Part shown: piece by piece, positions 48,249-56,532 of the stretch
Position numbering within the stretch: position 1 is the first letter of the stretch
Layout of the letters: every line of letters starts with the position of its first letter
Source: Sphingomonas sp. J315
Lineage (GTDB): Bacteria; Pseudomonadota; Alphaproteobacteria; Sphingomonadales; Sphingomonadaceae
DNA: 64,000 nucleotides
NCBI RefSeq assembly: GCF_024666595.1
Contig: NZ_CP088296.1
Location: forward strand, 806,001 to 870,000
Direction: 5' to 3'
Notes under the pieces: model-generated
Seen by the model: the letters and a program-made list of their open reading frames with translations, nothing else
The model's database searches: none
What the model was told of the DNA's origin: nothing
Position numbers and translations under genes: made by a program

Positions 48249-50698
48249 TACACTTCTCCTTCTTCGGTGGGCGCGAAATTCGGGAAATCGGCGAGGAGGT
48301 CGGCGGCCCAGTCGAGACCAGCTTGCTCAAGGAAGCGGGCCGCGAAATTCTCGGGGCCATGCTCCGCCAGCAGCGCGTCGATGCGCGCCTGGGTTGCCGG
48401 ATCGGACGCACCGCACAGCGCGAGCGCGATTGGCCCGAGGCCGAGCTCGAACAGCCGATTGCCGCGCGCCGATTGAAGGTAATATTGCCGCTTCGGCGTT
48501 GCGCGGCTTACCAGCTCGATTTGCCGGTCATTGAGTCCGAAACGCTCATAGGCGGCCCGCGATTGCGGCTCGATCGCGCGGTCGTTGGGCAGCAAAATGC
48601 GCTGCGGGCAGCTCTCTATGATCGCCGGCGCGATGCTGCTGTCGGCGATATCGGCGAGGCTCTGCGTTGCGAACAGCACCGCGACATTCTTCTTGCGCAG
48701 GGTCTTCAGCCATTCGCGAATGCGCGCGGCAAAGATTGGATGATCGAGAAAAATCCAGGCCTCGTCGAGAACGAGTAGCGTTGGCCGACCGTCGAAGCGC
48801 TCTTCGAGGCGGTGGAAGAGATAGGTCAGAACCGGGGCGACCACCCCGGCCTGTCCCATCAGCGCCTCGGTTTCGAAGCACTGGATGTCCGCGAAGGCGA
48901 GATGCTGTTCAGCCGCGTCCAGGAGACGCCCATAGGGGCCGTCGAGCGTATAGGCGGTCAGCGCGATGCGTAACGCATTGGACTGGAGTAGCATGGCCAG
49001 TCCGGTCAGCGTCCGCTCCTGAGGTGGTGCCGATGCGAGGCTGCAAAGTGCGGACCACACAGCGTCCTTGACCTCGGGGGTGACGATGACCTTTTCGTGG
49101 GCCAGCAGCGCCGCGATCCATTCTGCCGCCCAGCTCCGTTCGCTGGGATCATCAACGCGGCGAAGCGGCTGGAACGCCAAAGTGTCGCCGCTATCCGCGC
49201 CGAGACCCAACGCATGATGCGCGCCGCCCATCGCCAGCACCGCCGCGCGTGCCGAATAGCCCTTGTCGAAGATATAGAGTTGCGAGCCGGCATAGCGCCG
49301 GAACTGCAATGCGATCAGGGCCAGCAGCACCGACTTGCCAGCACCGGTGGGACCGACGACGAGCATGTGCCCGACATCGCCGATATGGGTCGACAAGCGA
49401 AAAGGGGTTGATCCACTGGTCTGCGCATAGAGCAGTGGCGGGCCGTCGAGATGGCGGTTGCCAGCAGGTCCTGCCCACACCGACGACAGTGGCATGAGAT
49501 GGGCGAGATTGAGGGTATGGATCAGCGGCTGGCGCACGTTCGCGTAAGCCTGACCGGGCAGCGACGACAGCCACGCTTCGACCGCGTTGATGCCTTCGCG
49601 CAAGCATGTGAAGCCGAGGCCGTTGACGATCCGCTCGACCGCGCGAACCTTGTCCTCTGCGCGAGCGCGATCGGAGTCCGACACCGTGATCGTCGTAGTC
49701 AGATACCCAAAGGCAACGTGATCGCCGCCGAGCGTCTGGAGCGCAAGGTCGGCATCGACCACCTTGTTATCAGCGTCGCTGTCGAGAAGCTGGGCTGGCT
49801 GGTTGTACATCACCTCGCGCAGCAGCGCGGCGATCGACTTGCGCTTGTTGAACCATTGCCGCCGGATCTTCGTCAGCGCCTTGGTCGCATCGGTCTTGTC
49901 GAGGGCAATGAAGCGCGTGACCCAGCGGTATCCGAAATCCTGATGGTTGAGCGCATCGAGAATGCCGGGTCGACTGAGGTTCGGAAAACCGGGGATGGTG
50001 AGGGTGCGCAGATGCAGATCGCCGAGCCTGGGCTCAAGCCCGCCGGTCAGCGGTGTGTCAGCGAGCAGCGCATCGAGATAGATCGGCGTTTCCGGCACGA
50101 CGACGGGGTGACGACGGCTGGAAACGGTGCCGTGGAGATACGTCAGCGTCTCCCCGTCGTTTAATGGGCGCACCTCCGGCATGAAGCTGGACAGAAGGTC
50201 GAGCACGCGATCGCTTTCGGCGATGAAGCCGGAGAGGCTGGCGTGCCAGTCGCGCCCTTTGGCGTCGTCGGGTCGCTCGACGAGTGTCCGTCCTGCCGCA
50301 TCGCTACTGTCGGCATCCGGCAGCCAGACCAGCGTGCCGTGAAAGCGGCTCTCGAAATGCTGGCCTTGGGCCTCGAAACTGGCACGCCGCTCCTGATCGA
50401 TCAGCCACGACGCAGGATCGGGAAAGACATTTTCAGGATAGCCCAGTGCTTCGCGCCGTTCGGCCTCGAAGAATAGCGCCCAACCCGACCCATGCCGCTT
50501 GAGGACGTTGTTGGCGCGCGCGCAGGCGGAGACGAGCTCCGCCTCGGTCGCGCTTTCGAGGTCGGGACCGCGAAACGCGAAACTGCGCTGGAAGCTGCCA
50601 TCCTTGTTGAGGACGATTCCGGGTGCGACCAGCGCCGCCCAGGGCAGATGATCGGCGAGCCGGTCGGCACGGCTGCGATACTCGGCGAGGTTCAGCAC
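48248..50698 (-). CDS. trbE: conjugal transfer ATPase TrbE (VirB4-like)
   Basis: TrbE powers pilus assembly and DNA transfer. The 816-residue protein has the Walker A motif VVGPTGAGKSVLLAL near residue 450, a Walker B LLVLDEAWIFLD near 640 and a CagE/VirB4 N-terminal domain. Near the end is a stretch with RAAYERFGLNDRQIELVSRATPKR that is usual for TrbE. It overlaps trbD by seven bases. Confidence 0.95.
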   Translation of the reverse strand: MLNLAEYRSRADRLADHLPWAALVAPGIVLNKDGSFQRSFAFRGPDLESATEAELVSACARANNVLKRHGSGWALFFEAERREALGYPENVFPDPASWLIDQERRASFEAQGQHFESRFHGTLVWLPDADSSDAAGRTLVERPDDAKGRDWHASLSGFIAESDRVLDLLSSFMPEVRPLNDGETLTYLHGTVSSRRHPVVVPETPIYLDALLADTPLTGGLEPRLGDLHLRTLTIPGFPNLSRPGILDALNHQDFGYRWVTRFIALDKTDATKALTKIRRQWFNKRKSIAALLREVMYNQPAQLLDSDADNKVVDADLALQTLGGDHVAFGYLTTTITVSDSDRARAEDKVRAVERIVNGLGFTCLREGINAVEAWLSSLPGQAYANVRQPLIHTLNLAHLMPLSSVWAGPAGNRHLDGPPLLYAQTSGSTPFRLSTHIGDVGHMLVVGPTGAGKSVLLALIALQFRRYAGSQLYIFDKGYSARAAVLAMGGAHHALGLGADSGDTLAFQPLRRVDDPSERSWAAEWIAALLAHEKVIVTPEVKDAVWSALCSLASAPPQERTLTGLAMLLQSNALRIALTAYTLDGPYGRLLDAAEQHLAFADIQCFETEALMGQAGVVAPVLTYLFHRLEERFDGRPTLLVLDEAWIFLDHPIFAARIREWLKTLRKKNVAVLFATQSLADIADSSIAPAIIESCPQRILLPNDRAIEPQSRAAYERFGLNDRQIELVSRATPKRQYYLQSARGNRLFELGLGPIALALCGASDPATQARIDALLAEHGPENFAARFLEQAGLDWAADLLADFPNFAPTEEGEV

Positions 50699-50967
50699 GC
50701 CAGATATCCCTTCTGACGCAGGTGGCGGAGCAAAACGGCTGCGAAATCAGGATCGCGGCGCGCGGCGAAAACCGCGATGCTGTGTCCGACTGCCCATAGC
50801 GCGATCCCGACCAGCCATTGCTGGAGGCCTAGCCCGATGGCCGCTGCGACCGTACCGTTGACGATGGCGATTCCGCGCGGCGCGCCGCCAAGCAGGATTG
50901 CTTGCCCGAGGCTCGCGTGGATCGGCGCCTCGAAGCCCGCAACATGACCGGTGTCCACGGGGCTCAT
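50692..50967 (-). CDS. trbD: conjugal transfer protein TrbD (VirB3-like)
   Basis: This is a 91-residue inner-membrane protein with a membrane-embedded region (IVNGTVAAAIGLGLQQWLVGIALWAVGHS) between polar ends; the start is ATG 50967 (MSPVDTGHVAGFEAPIHAS), a family-typical beginning. It overlaps the stops and starts of trbC and trbE. The longer frame was rejected because it runs into trbC. Confidence 0.88.
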   Translation of the reverse strand: MSPVDTGHVAGFEAPIHASLGQAILLGGAPRGIAIVNGTVAAAIGLGLQQWLVGIALWAVGHSIAVFAARRDPDFAAVLLRHLRQKGYLAC

Positions 50968-51299
50968 GCGACGAGCGCCCCGCCGCCAAAGCTGAAGAAG
51001 GACAGAAAGAAGGACGAAGCGGCGAACGCGATCGAAAGGCCGAACACGATCTGGATCAGCCGGCGAAAGCCGCCCGAGGACTCGCCGAAGGCGAGCGTCA
51101 GGCCGGTGGTGATGATGATGATCACCGCGACGATCTTGGCGACCGGTCCCTGGACAGACTCGAGAACCTGTTGGAGCGGCTGCTCCCAAGGCATGCCGGA
51201 CCCGCCGGCCTGTGCTGCGCTCGCCAAGGTGAACGAAAGGCCGAGCGCCAGGCCGGTCAGGAAAAAGCGCTCGCGGTTGGGGATATGAAGCATACGCAT
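50964..51299 (-). CDS. trbC: conjugal transfer pilin TrbC (VirB2-like)
   Basis: TrbC is the pilus subunit precursor. The 111-residue protein has a long signal (FFLTGLALGLSFTLASAAQA), then two hydrophobic helices (VAKIVAVIIIITTGLTLAF and LIQIVFGLSIAFAASSFF) separated by a short loop, as in VirB2 pilins. Such pilins are processed and often cyclised. Confidence 0.9.
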   Translation of the reverse strand: MRMLHIPNRERFFLTGLALGLSFTLASAAQAGGSGMPWEQPLQQVLESVQGPVAKIVAVIIIITTGLTLAFGESSGGFRRLIQIVFGLSIAFAASSFFLSFFSFGGGALVA

Positions 51300-51300
51300 G

Positions 51301-52299
51301 TCAGTCTCCTTGAAGGTCAGGGGTCAGGACGGGTGTGAGATCGACGACGGCGTAATCGCCCTGGGGGTCGAGCCCTGCGACGCGCGCGATCGTTTCGATG
51401 CGCCGCGCGGTGCCGCGTCCGGCAATGAAGACGATCATGTCGATCGCGTCGGCGACGAGGCGGCGCGGGACGGTGACGACAGCTTCCTGAATGAGCTGTT
51501 CGATCCGGTAGAGCGCGGATGCGGCGCTGTTGGCGTGGACGGTCGCGATCCCGCCGGGGTGACCGGTGTTCCAAGCCTTGAGCATGTCCAGCGCTTCGGA
51601 CCCACGTACCTCGCCGACGATGATGCGGTCAGGTCGAAGGCGCAGCGTCGAGCGCACGAGATCGCCCATAGTCACGGTGCCAGCCCGGGTTCTGAGCGCG
51701 ACCGTGTCCCGCGCGGGCGATTGCAGCTCGCGGGTGTCCTCAATCAGGATCACCCGTTCGTCCAAATGCGCCATCTCGGCGAGCAGCGCGTTGGCGAGCG
51801 TGGTCTTGCCCGAACTGGTTCCACCGGCGACGAGGATGTTGCGGCGATCGACGACGGAAAGCGACAAGAGGCGCGCGGCCTCCGCCGACATGATGCCGTC
51901 GGTCACATAGTCCATCAGCGTGTAGATGCGGGCCGCAGGTTTCCGGATCGAAAAGCAGGGGGCAGTCGAAACTGGCGGCAGAATTCCTTCGAACCGCTCC
52001 CCGGCCCCGGAGCCAAGCGGCGGCAGCTCAGCCGACACGATGGGCCTCTCGCCATGGACTTCGGACCGGACATGCGATGCCACCAGCCGGATGATCCGCT
52101 CGACCTGGGCGGGATCGAGCTTCACGCCGGTATCGACGCGGCCTTCGCCCAGAATGTCGATGCCCAGCGCACCGTCGGGATTGACCATGATCTCGATGAC
52201 GCGCGGGTCGGCGAGCGCGGCGGCAATCGCCGATCCCATTGCGGTGCGCAGCATCGCGCGGCGGCGTTCTGCGGAGACGCTTTCAGGCTGGGCGGACAT
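51301..52299 (-). CDS. trbB: conjugal transfer ATPase TrbB (VirB11-like)
   Basis: The 332-residue hexameric ATPase has the Walker A motif VAGGTSSGKTTLANALLA, a conserved RVILIEDTRELQ box and TVHANSAASAL. It powers pilus biogenesis at the inner membrane. I chose ATG 52299, which overlaps the CopG stop, over a GTG three bases earlier. Confidence 0.93.
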   Translation of the reverse strand: MSAQPESVSAERRRAMLRTAMGSAIAAALADPRVIEIMVNPDGALGIDILGEGRVDTGVKLDPAQVERIIRLVASHVRSEVHGERPIVSAELPPLGSGAGERFEGILPPVSTAPCFSIRKPAARIYTLMDYVTDGIMSAEAARLLSLSVVDRRNILVAGGTSSGKTTLANALLAEMAHLDERVILIEDTRELQSPARDTVALRTRAGTVTMGDLVRSTLRLRPDRIIVGEVRGSEALDMLKAWNTGHPGGIATVHANSAASALYRIEQLIQEAVVTVPRRLVADAIDMIVFIAGRGTARRIETIARVAGLDPQGDYAVVDLTPVLTPDLQGD

Positions 52300-52703
52300 C
52301 ACGATGATGCTCCGTCGGATTCGGCAGGCACGAGCGTGCGGGTGCCGCCCGCAATCTGGCGGCCAACCTGTGAGACGAACGCATCGAAGCGGTCGCGGCC
52401 GGTGGCGCGGGCCGCGGCGTCGGCTTCAGGCAAAGGTGCCGTCACCATCAACTGGTAGCGGACGAACAGCGACAGGCTTTCCAGCAGCACGTCGATGTCG
52501 CGCCGCGCGCCGGCCAGTTCGCGCGACAGCCGGTCGAGGCGAACCTTGAGGAGGTCATCGACCTCCTTGGTCCCCCGGCGCGCGAGCCAGTCCTTCAGTG
52601 CATCGTTGACGAGATGGCTCTTGTTGCCGCGCGGTCCGGCGGCGAGCACTTCCAGCGCGTCGCTGAGTTCGCGGTCGATATAAAGGTTCTGACGGATCTT
52701 CAT
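52299..52703 (-). CDS. CopG-family DNA-binding protein
   Basis: The 134-residue protein starts with a ribbon-helix-helix domain (QNLYIDRELSDALEVLAAG followed by NKSHLVNDALKDWLARRG), then a helical tail. CopG-type proteins of this position, between traG and trbB, are standard in Tn4371-like elements and probably repress the transfer operon. The longer frame reaching 53033 was not used because it overlaps traG. Confidence 0.85.
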   Translation of the reverse strand: MKIRQNLYIDRELSDALEVLAAGPRGNKSHLVNDALKDWLARRGTKEVDDLLKVRLDRLSRELAGARRDIDVLLESLSLFVRYQLMVTAPLPEADAAARATGRDRFDAFVSQVGRQIAGGTRTLVPAESDGASS

Positions 52704-52710
52704 CGCAGCC

Positions 52711-54735
52711 TCAGAAATCCGGTATGAGGTCGCGCTTCGCGCCCTCGTTGATCGCATGGCTCCGGACGACGGCGTTCTGCCCTTGCGCCTGGTCCATGGC
52801 GCGCTTGTCGGCGGCGACATCGTCGTCGTCGGGCACGATCTGGGGATCGCGTGTTTCGGCGGCGTCGGTTGCCTTAGAGACCTGTTCGGGAAGGCCGGGA
52901 TGACGCTGCTGCTGCATGCCGCTTTCGTCCTCGCCGCCCGCAGCATCCTCTGCCTGGTGCAGCCGGGCATCGATGCCGCGCACCTGATCGGACCAGTCAT
53001 TGCCGCGCGGCTTAGGGCGATCGGAATATTCACCCGATGCCAGCACCGGCGCGGGTGTCACGCGCGCGACAAAGTTGCGGTCGCGGAAGTAGCGCAGTTT
53101 ACGCGCCCGGATCGGCGCGAGCCCGGACACGAGCACGAGTTCCTCGTCGGGCGATAGCTGCATGACCTCGCCGGGGGTCAGCAGCTGCCGGGCGGTTTCC
53201 TGGCGGCTGACCATGACGTGCGCGAGCCACGGCGCGAGGCGATGGCCTGCATAGTTGCGCATGGCGCGCTGCTCGGTCGCGGTGCCGAGCGCGTCGGAAA
53301 TGCGTTTGGCGGTGCGTTCGTCGTTAGTCGCGAATGCAACCCGGACATGGCAATTGTCGAGGATGGCGTTGTGATCGCCATATGCCTTCTCGATCTGGTT
53401 GAGGCTCTGCGCGATCAGGAAAGCGCGAATGCCATAGCCGGCCATGAATGCGAGACTGGTCTCGAAGAAATCGAGACGGCCCAATGCCGGGAACTCGTCG
53501 AGCATCATCAGGAGCTGGTGCCGACGCGCGGATGTGCCGGGCTGGTCGAGCCGCTCGGTGAGCCGACGGCCGATCTGGTTGAGCACAAGACGGATCAGCG
53601 GCTTGGTGCGGCTGATGTCCGACGGCGGAATGACGAGATAGAGCGACAAGGGGCGTTCGGCCTCGATTAGGTCGGCGATCCGCCAGTCGCAGCGGGACGT
53701 GACCTCCGCGACGGTCGGATCACGATAAAGGCCAAGGAAGGACATGGCGGTCGAGAGCACGCCAGAACGCTCGTTCTCGCTTTTGTTGAGCAGTTCGCGT
53801 GCGGCGGACGCAATTACAGGATGGACCCTGGGGCTTTGATCGTCGCCAAGATGATTGGTGGTCATCATCCGACGCAGCGTGGCCACGAAGCTGCGCTGCG
53901 GGTCGGACAGGAAGGTCGCGACACGCGCGAGCGTCTTCTCCTGCTCGGCATAGAGGATATGGAGGATCGCACCGACCAGCAGCGAATGGCTCGTCTTTTC
54001 CCAATGGTTGCGGCGTTCCAGCGCACCCTCGGGATCAACCAGGATATCTGCGATGTTCTGGACGTCGCGCACTTCGTCGATACCGCGCCGAACTTCGAGC
54101 AGCGGATTGTAATGCGCCGACGCGACATCGGTGGGGTTGAACAGCAGGCAGTGCGAGAAGCGTGCGCGCCAGCCAGCGGTCAGCGTCCAATTCTCACCCT
54201 TGATGTCGTGGACGACGGTCGAACCGGTCCAGGACAGCAAGGTGGGGACGACGAGGCCAACACCCTTACCCGATCGCGTGGGCGCAAACGCCATGATATG
54301 CTCCGGGCCGTCATGGCGCAGATAGCGGCCACCGAGCGTGCCGAGCATGACTCCCGCGTCGCAATGCAGCCCAGCGCGTTCGATCTCGCGGCGGCTGGCC
54401 CAGCGCGCCGAGCCATAGGTGGTGACATTGCTCGATTGGCGCGCGCGCCATATCGATCCAAAAATCGCCGCCGCGCAGCCGATAAAGCCGCTGGTGCCGG
54501 CAAGCATGCCCGCCTTGTCGAAGACGATCGGGGCATAGGCATCATAATGATACCACCAGCCGAATAACGCCCAGGGACGGTAAATTGGCACGGACCCGAG
54601 TTGGAACCACGGCCGCCCCAGTTCGGACTGATAAGCGAGCATCGCCGCCGCCCACTGCGTCGCGGCCCACACGCCCGCGATGACGATCGCGAAGACGACA
54701 AGGATCTGGCCGATGAGCAATTTGGTCGGTGTCAC
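52711..54735 (-). CDS. traG: coupling protein TraG (VirD4-like)
   Basis: TraG couples the relaxase-DNA complex to the mating channel. The 674-residue ATPase has two N-terminal membrane helices (LLIGQILVVFAIVIAGVWAAT), Walker A (FAPTRSGKGVGLVVPTLL, near residue 155) and Walker B (LLMMLDEFPALG). It starts at a GTG with GGGAG upstream. It is the first gene of the minus-strand transfer row. The C-terminal 110 residues are charged. Confidence 0.94.
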   Translation of the reverse strand: MTPTKLLIGQILVVFAIVIAGVWAATQWAAAMLAYQSELGRPWFQLGSVPIYRPWALFGWWYHYDAYAPIVFDKAGMLAGTSGFIGCAAAIFGSIWRARQSSNVTTYGSARWASRREIERAGLHCDAGVMLGTLGGRYLRHDGPEHIMAFAPTRSGKGVGLVVPTLLSWTGSTVVHDIKGENWTLTAGWRARFSHCLLFNPTDVASAHYNPLLEVRRGIDEVRDVQNIADILVDPEGALERRNHWEKTSHSLLVGAILHILYAEQEKTLARVATFLSDPQRSFVATLRRMMTTNHLGDDQSPRVHPVIASAARELLNKSENERSGVLSTAMSFLGLYRDPTVAEVTSRCDWRIADLIEAERPLSLYLVIPPSDISRTKPLIRLVLNQIGRRLTERLDQPGTSARRHQLLMMLDEFPALGRLDFFETSLAFMAGYGIRAFLIAQSLNQIEKAYGDHNAILDNCHVRVAFATNDERTAKRISDALGTATEQRAMRNYAGHRLAPWLAHVMVSRQETARQLLTPGEVMQLSPDEELVLVSGLAPIRARKLRYFRDRNFVARVTPAPVLASGEYSDRPKPRGNDWSDQVRGIDARLHQAEDAAGGEDESGMQQQRHPGLPEQVSKATDAAETRDPQIVPDDDDVAADKRAMDQAQGQNAVVRSHAINEGAKRDLIPDF

Positions 54736-54896
54736 GTCGAGGCTCCCGCCCGCCGGACAGGATCGGCTCGGGCGGATTCAGACTCGGTCACGGACGCCCA
54801 AAACGGAACGGAGCTGATGGGCGCAGATGGGCTTGTCTTGGTGCGTTTCGGTCAGATGCCGGAGCCGGAAGCTATCCGGCAGCTATCGCTCGGCAG

Positions 54897-55805
54897 TTAG
54901 AGACCGGCGTCTATCCGGAGCGTTTCGATACGTTCGCGCGAGACCATTTCGACGATATCGCGAAGGGTGCGGACCGATTGGGACAAGACATTGAGGTCGT
55001 CATTGGTGATCTCGAAGCTCGCCGAGTAGCGAGCCTCGACATAGGCGCGCTTGAGCAATTCGAAGCGCCGGCGGTCAATCCGGGTGGCGCGCGGCCATGC
55101 GTCGATCAGCCGTGTCTCGCTGTCCTCGGCCAGCGACCGCAGGAATTTGATGTTGTGCGAGCGGGGGAAGTACAGGGTTCGGACAAGCAGGAAGCAGATA
55201 TAGGCGCGCTCCGTCGCCTGATGCAGCGAGAACACGGCCTCCTTGCGCCATCCGAGATCGTCAGCGCCCTTAAGCGCCTGCTCGTGTGCCGTCGTCAACG
55301 CTCTATCTGTGCTGGGCAGCCATTCGGAAAGGTACTTGCTCGCCATCTCATACGCATCAGCCATCGTTAGCGGTTGCGGTGTGGCAAACGCACTGCCAGG
55401 CCGTTCGTATAGGACGATGCCGTCGCGGACGATATCGACCCAAAAATACTCGCCCCGGCTCAGCGCTTGGTTCACCTCATCCAGCGTGTGGACGATGATG
55501 TTCACTGGCCGGGCGATTTCGGCGTCGCGCAGTATCTTATCCTCGGCGACATACCAGTAGTCGGCAATGTCAGTGAGATCAGGATGACTGACGATGATCA
55601 GCAGGTCATAGTCGGACTGGTAGCCATTCTGGGGTTCATCGACCCAATCCTCTCGGGCATAACTGCCGAACAACACGACCTTGAGGATGCTCCCGTTTCT
55701 CTTCCAGGGCTGAGTTGCGCGCGCCGTCGCTTGGGCGAACTCGCCCATCAGCAATTGCTTCACTCGGTCCAGCTCGCCTTGCTGGACCAAGGGCAGATGA
55801 TCCAC
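54897..55805 (-). CDS. fused nucleotidyltransferase-HEPN protein
   Basis: The 302-residue protein joins an N-terminal MNT nucleotidyltransferase domain (VVLFGSYAREDW and SDYDLLII, near residues 40-70: the GS and DxD motifs) to a C-terminal HEPN domain with helices such as EAVFSLHQATERAYICFLLV. In many genomes MNT and HEPN form toxin-antitoxin pairs in which MNT AMPylates and silences a HEPN ribonuclease; here they are one polypeptide. I prefer a GTG start at 55805, with GAGG upstream. The canonical R-x4-6-H RNase motif of HEPN toxins is not obvious, so activity is unproven. Confidence 0.78.
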   Translation of the reverse strand: MDHLPLVQQGELDRVKQLLMGEFAQATARATQPWKRNGSILKVVLFGSYAREDWVDEPQNGYQSDYDLLIIVSHPDLTDIADYWYVAEDKILRDAEIARPVNIIVHTLDEVNQALSRGEYFWVDIVRDGIVLYERPGSAFATPQPLTMADAYEMASKYLSEWLPSTDRALTTAHEQALKGADDLGWRKEAVFSLHQATERAYICFLLVRTLYFPRSHNIKFLRSLAEDSETRLIDAWPRATRIDRRRFELLKRAYVEARYSASFEITNDDLNVLSQSVRTLRDIVEMVSRERIETLRIDAGL

Positions 55806-56067
55806 GCCGTGCCTCACGGTCACGATTCTCGCGGCGAACCGCCTTGGCAGCAACATAATTCGTCCATTGCCTCTTCCAAAGCCCAACGGCTTACGGAGCG
55901 GGCCGATCGGAGCATGGAGGAAAGCCACGAGTTATGCACATTTGCCTTTGCACTTCCGCCAATTCGCGCTGCAACTAGCTTGCCGGGAACACAGAGAGAA
56001 CATGGTTGACGGCGCCTAGCGCACCAATTACATGGGGCTGGCCCCACCTCAGGCCGTTGTGAGCCCC

Positions 56068-56532
56068 ATGCATTATACGATTGGCCAATTGCGTGACACC
56101 GTCGGCCTCTCGCTAGAAACCTATCGGCACTGGAAACGCGCGTTGCCGTCCTATGCTGGGCGCACTGGACGAGCGCCATGCTTCACAATTGGTGATCTGG
56201 TCGCGGCGAGCATCATCCGGCGACTGACCGAAACGGCTGGCATTCGAGTAAGCGCGCTGAAGGATATTGTCCCGGACATCATCACTATCTGCGATGCGTC
56301 CCCTTGGAGCGTCATGGAAGGCGGTGTCTTCGCAATCGACCTGCTGCAACGCAAATGCCGCATTGTCCGGGATCCATCGCCGTGGAAAGCTGGCGAGCTG
56401 ACGATCTTCTGTCCGCTCGATCCGCTGCTCGCGGAGCTGCGTGGTGCCCTGCTTCGCGAGCAGGGCGAGAGCGATCAAAGTCAATTGATGTTCCCGCCAC
56501 TTGTACTGACGCGCGCTGCAGCCACCGGATGA
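56068..56532 (+). CDS. MerR-like regulator of the methyltransferase cassette
   Basis: This is a protein of about 154 residues with a winged-helix HTH at its start (YTIGQLRDTVGLSLETYRHW). The rest has no known sensor domain; the C-terminal half includes LTIFCPLDPLLAELRGAL. It ends in an ATGA overlap with the methyltransferase gene, so both are co-translated. Alternative starts at 56032 and 56059 exist. It most likely controls the cassette, perhaps ensuring methylation before nuclease, as C proteins do in restriction systems. Confidence 0.75.
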   Translation: MHYTIGQLRDTVGLSLETYRHWKRALPSYAGRTGRAPCFTIGDLVAASIIRRLTETAGIRVSALKDIVPDIITICDASPWSVMEGGVFAIDLLQRKCRIVRDPSPWKAGELTIFCPLDPLLAELRGALLREQGESDQSQLMFPPLVLTRAAATG

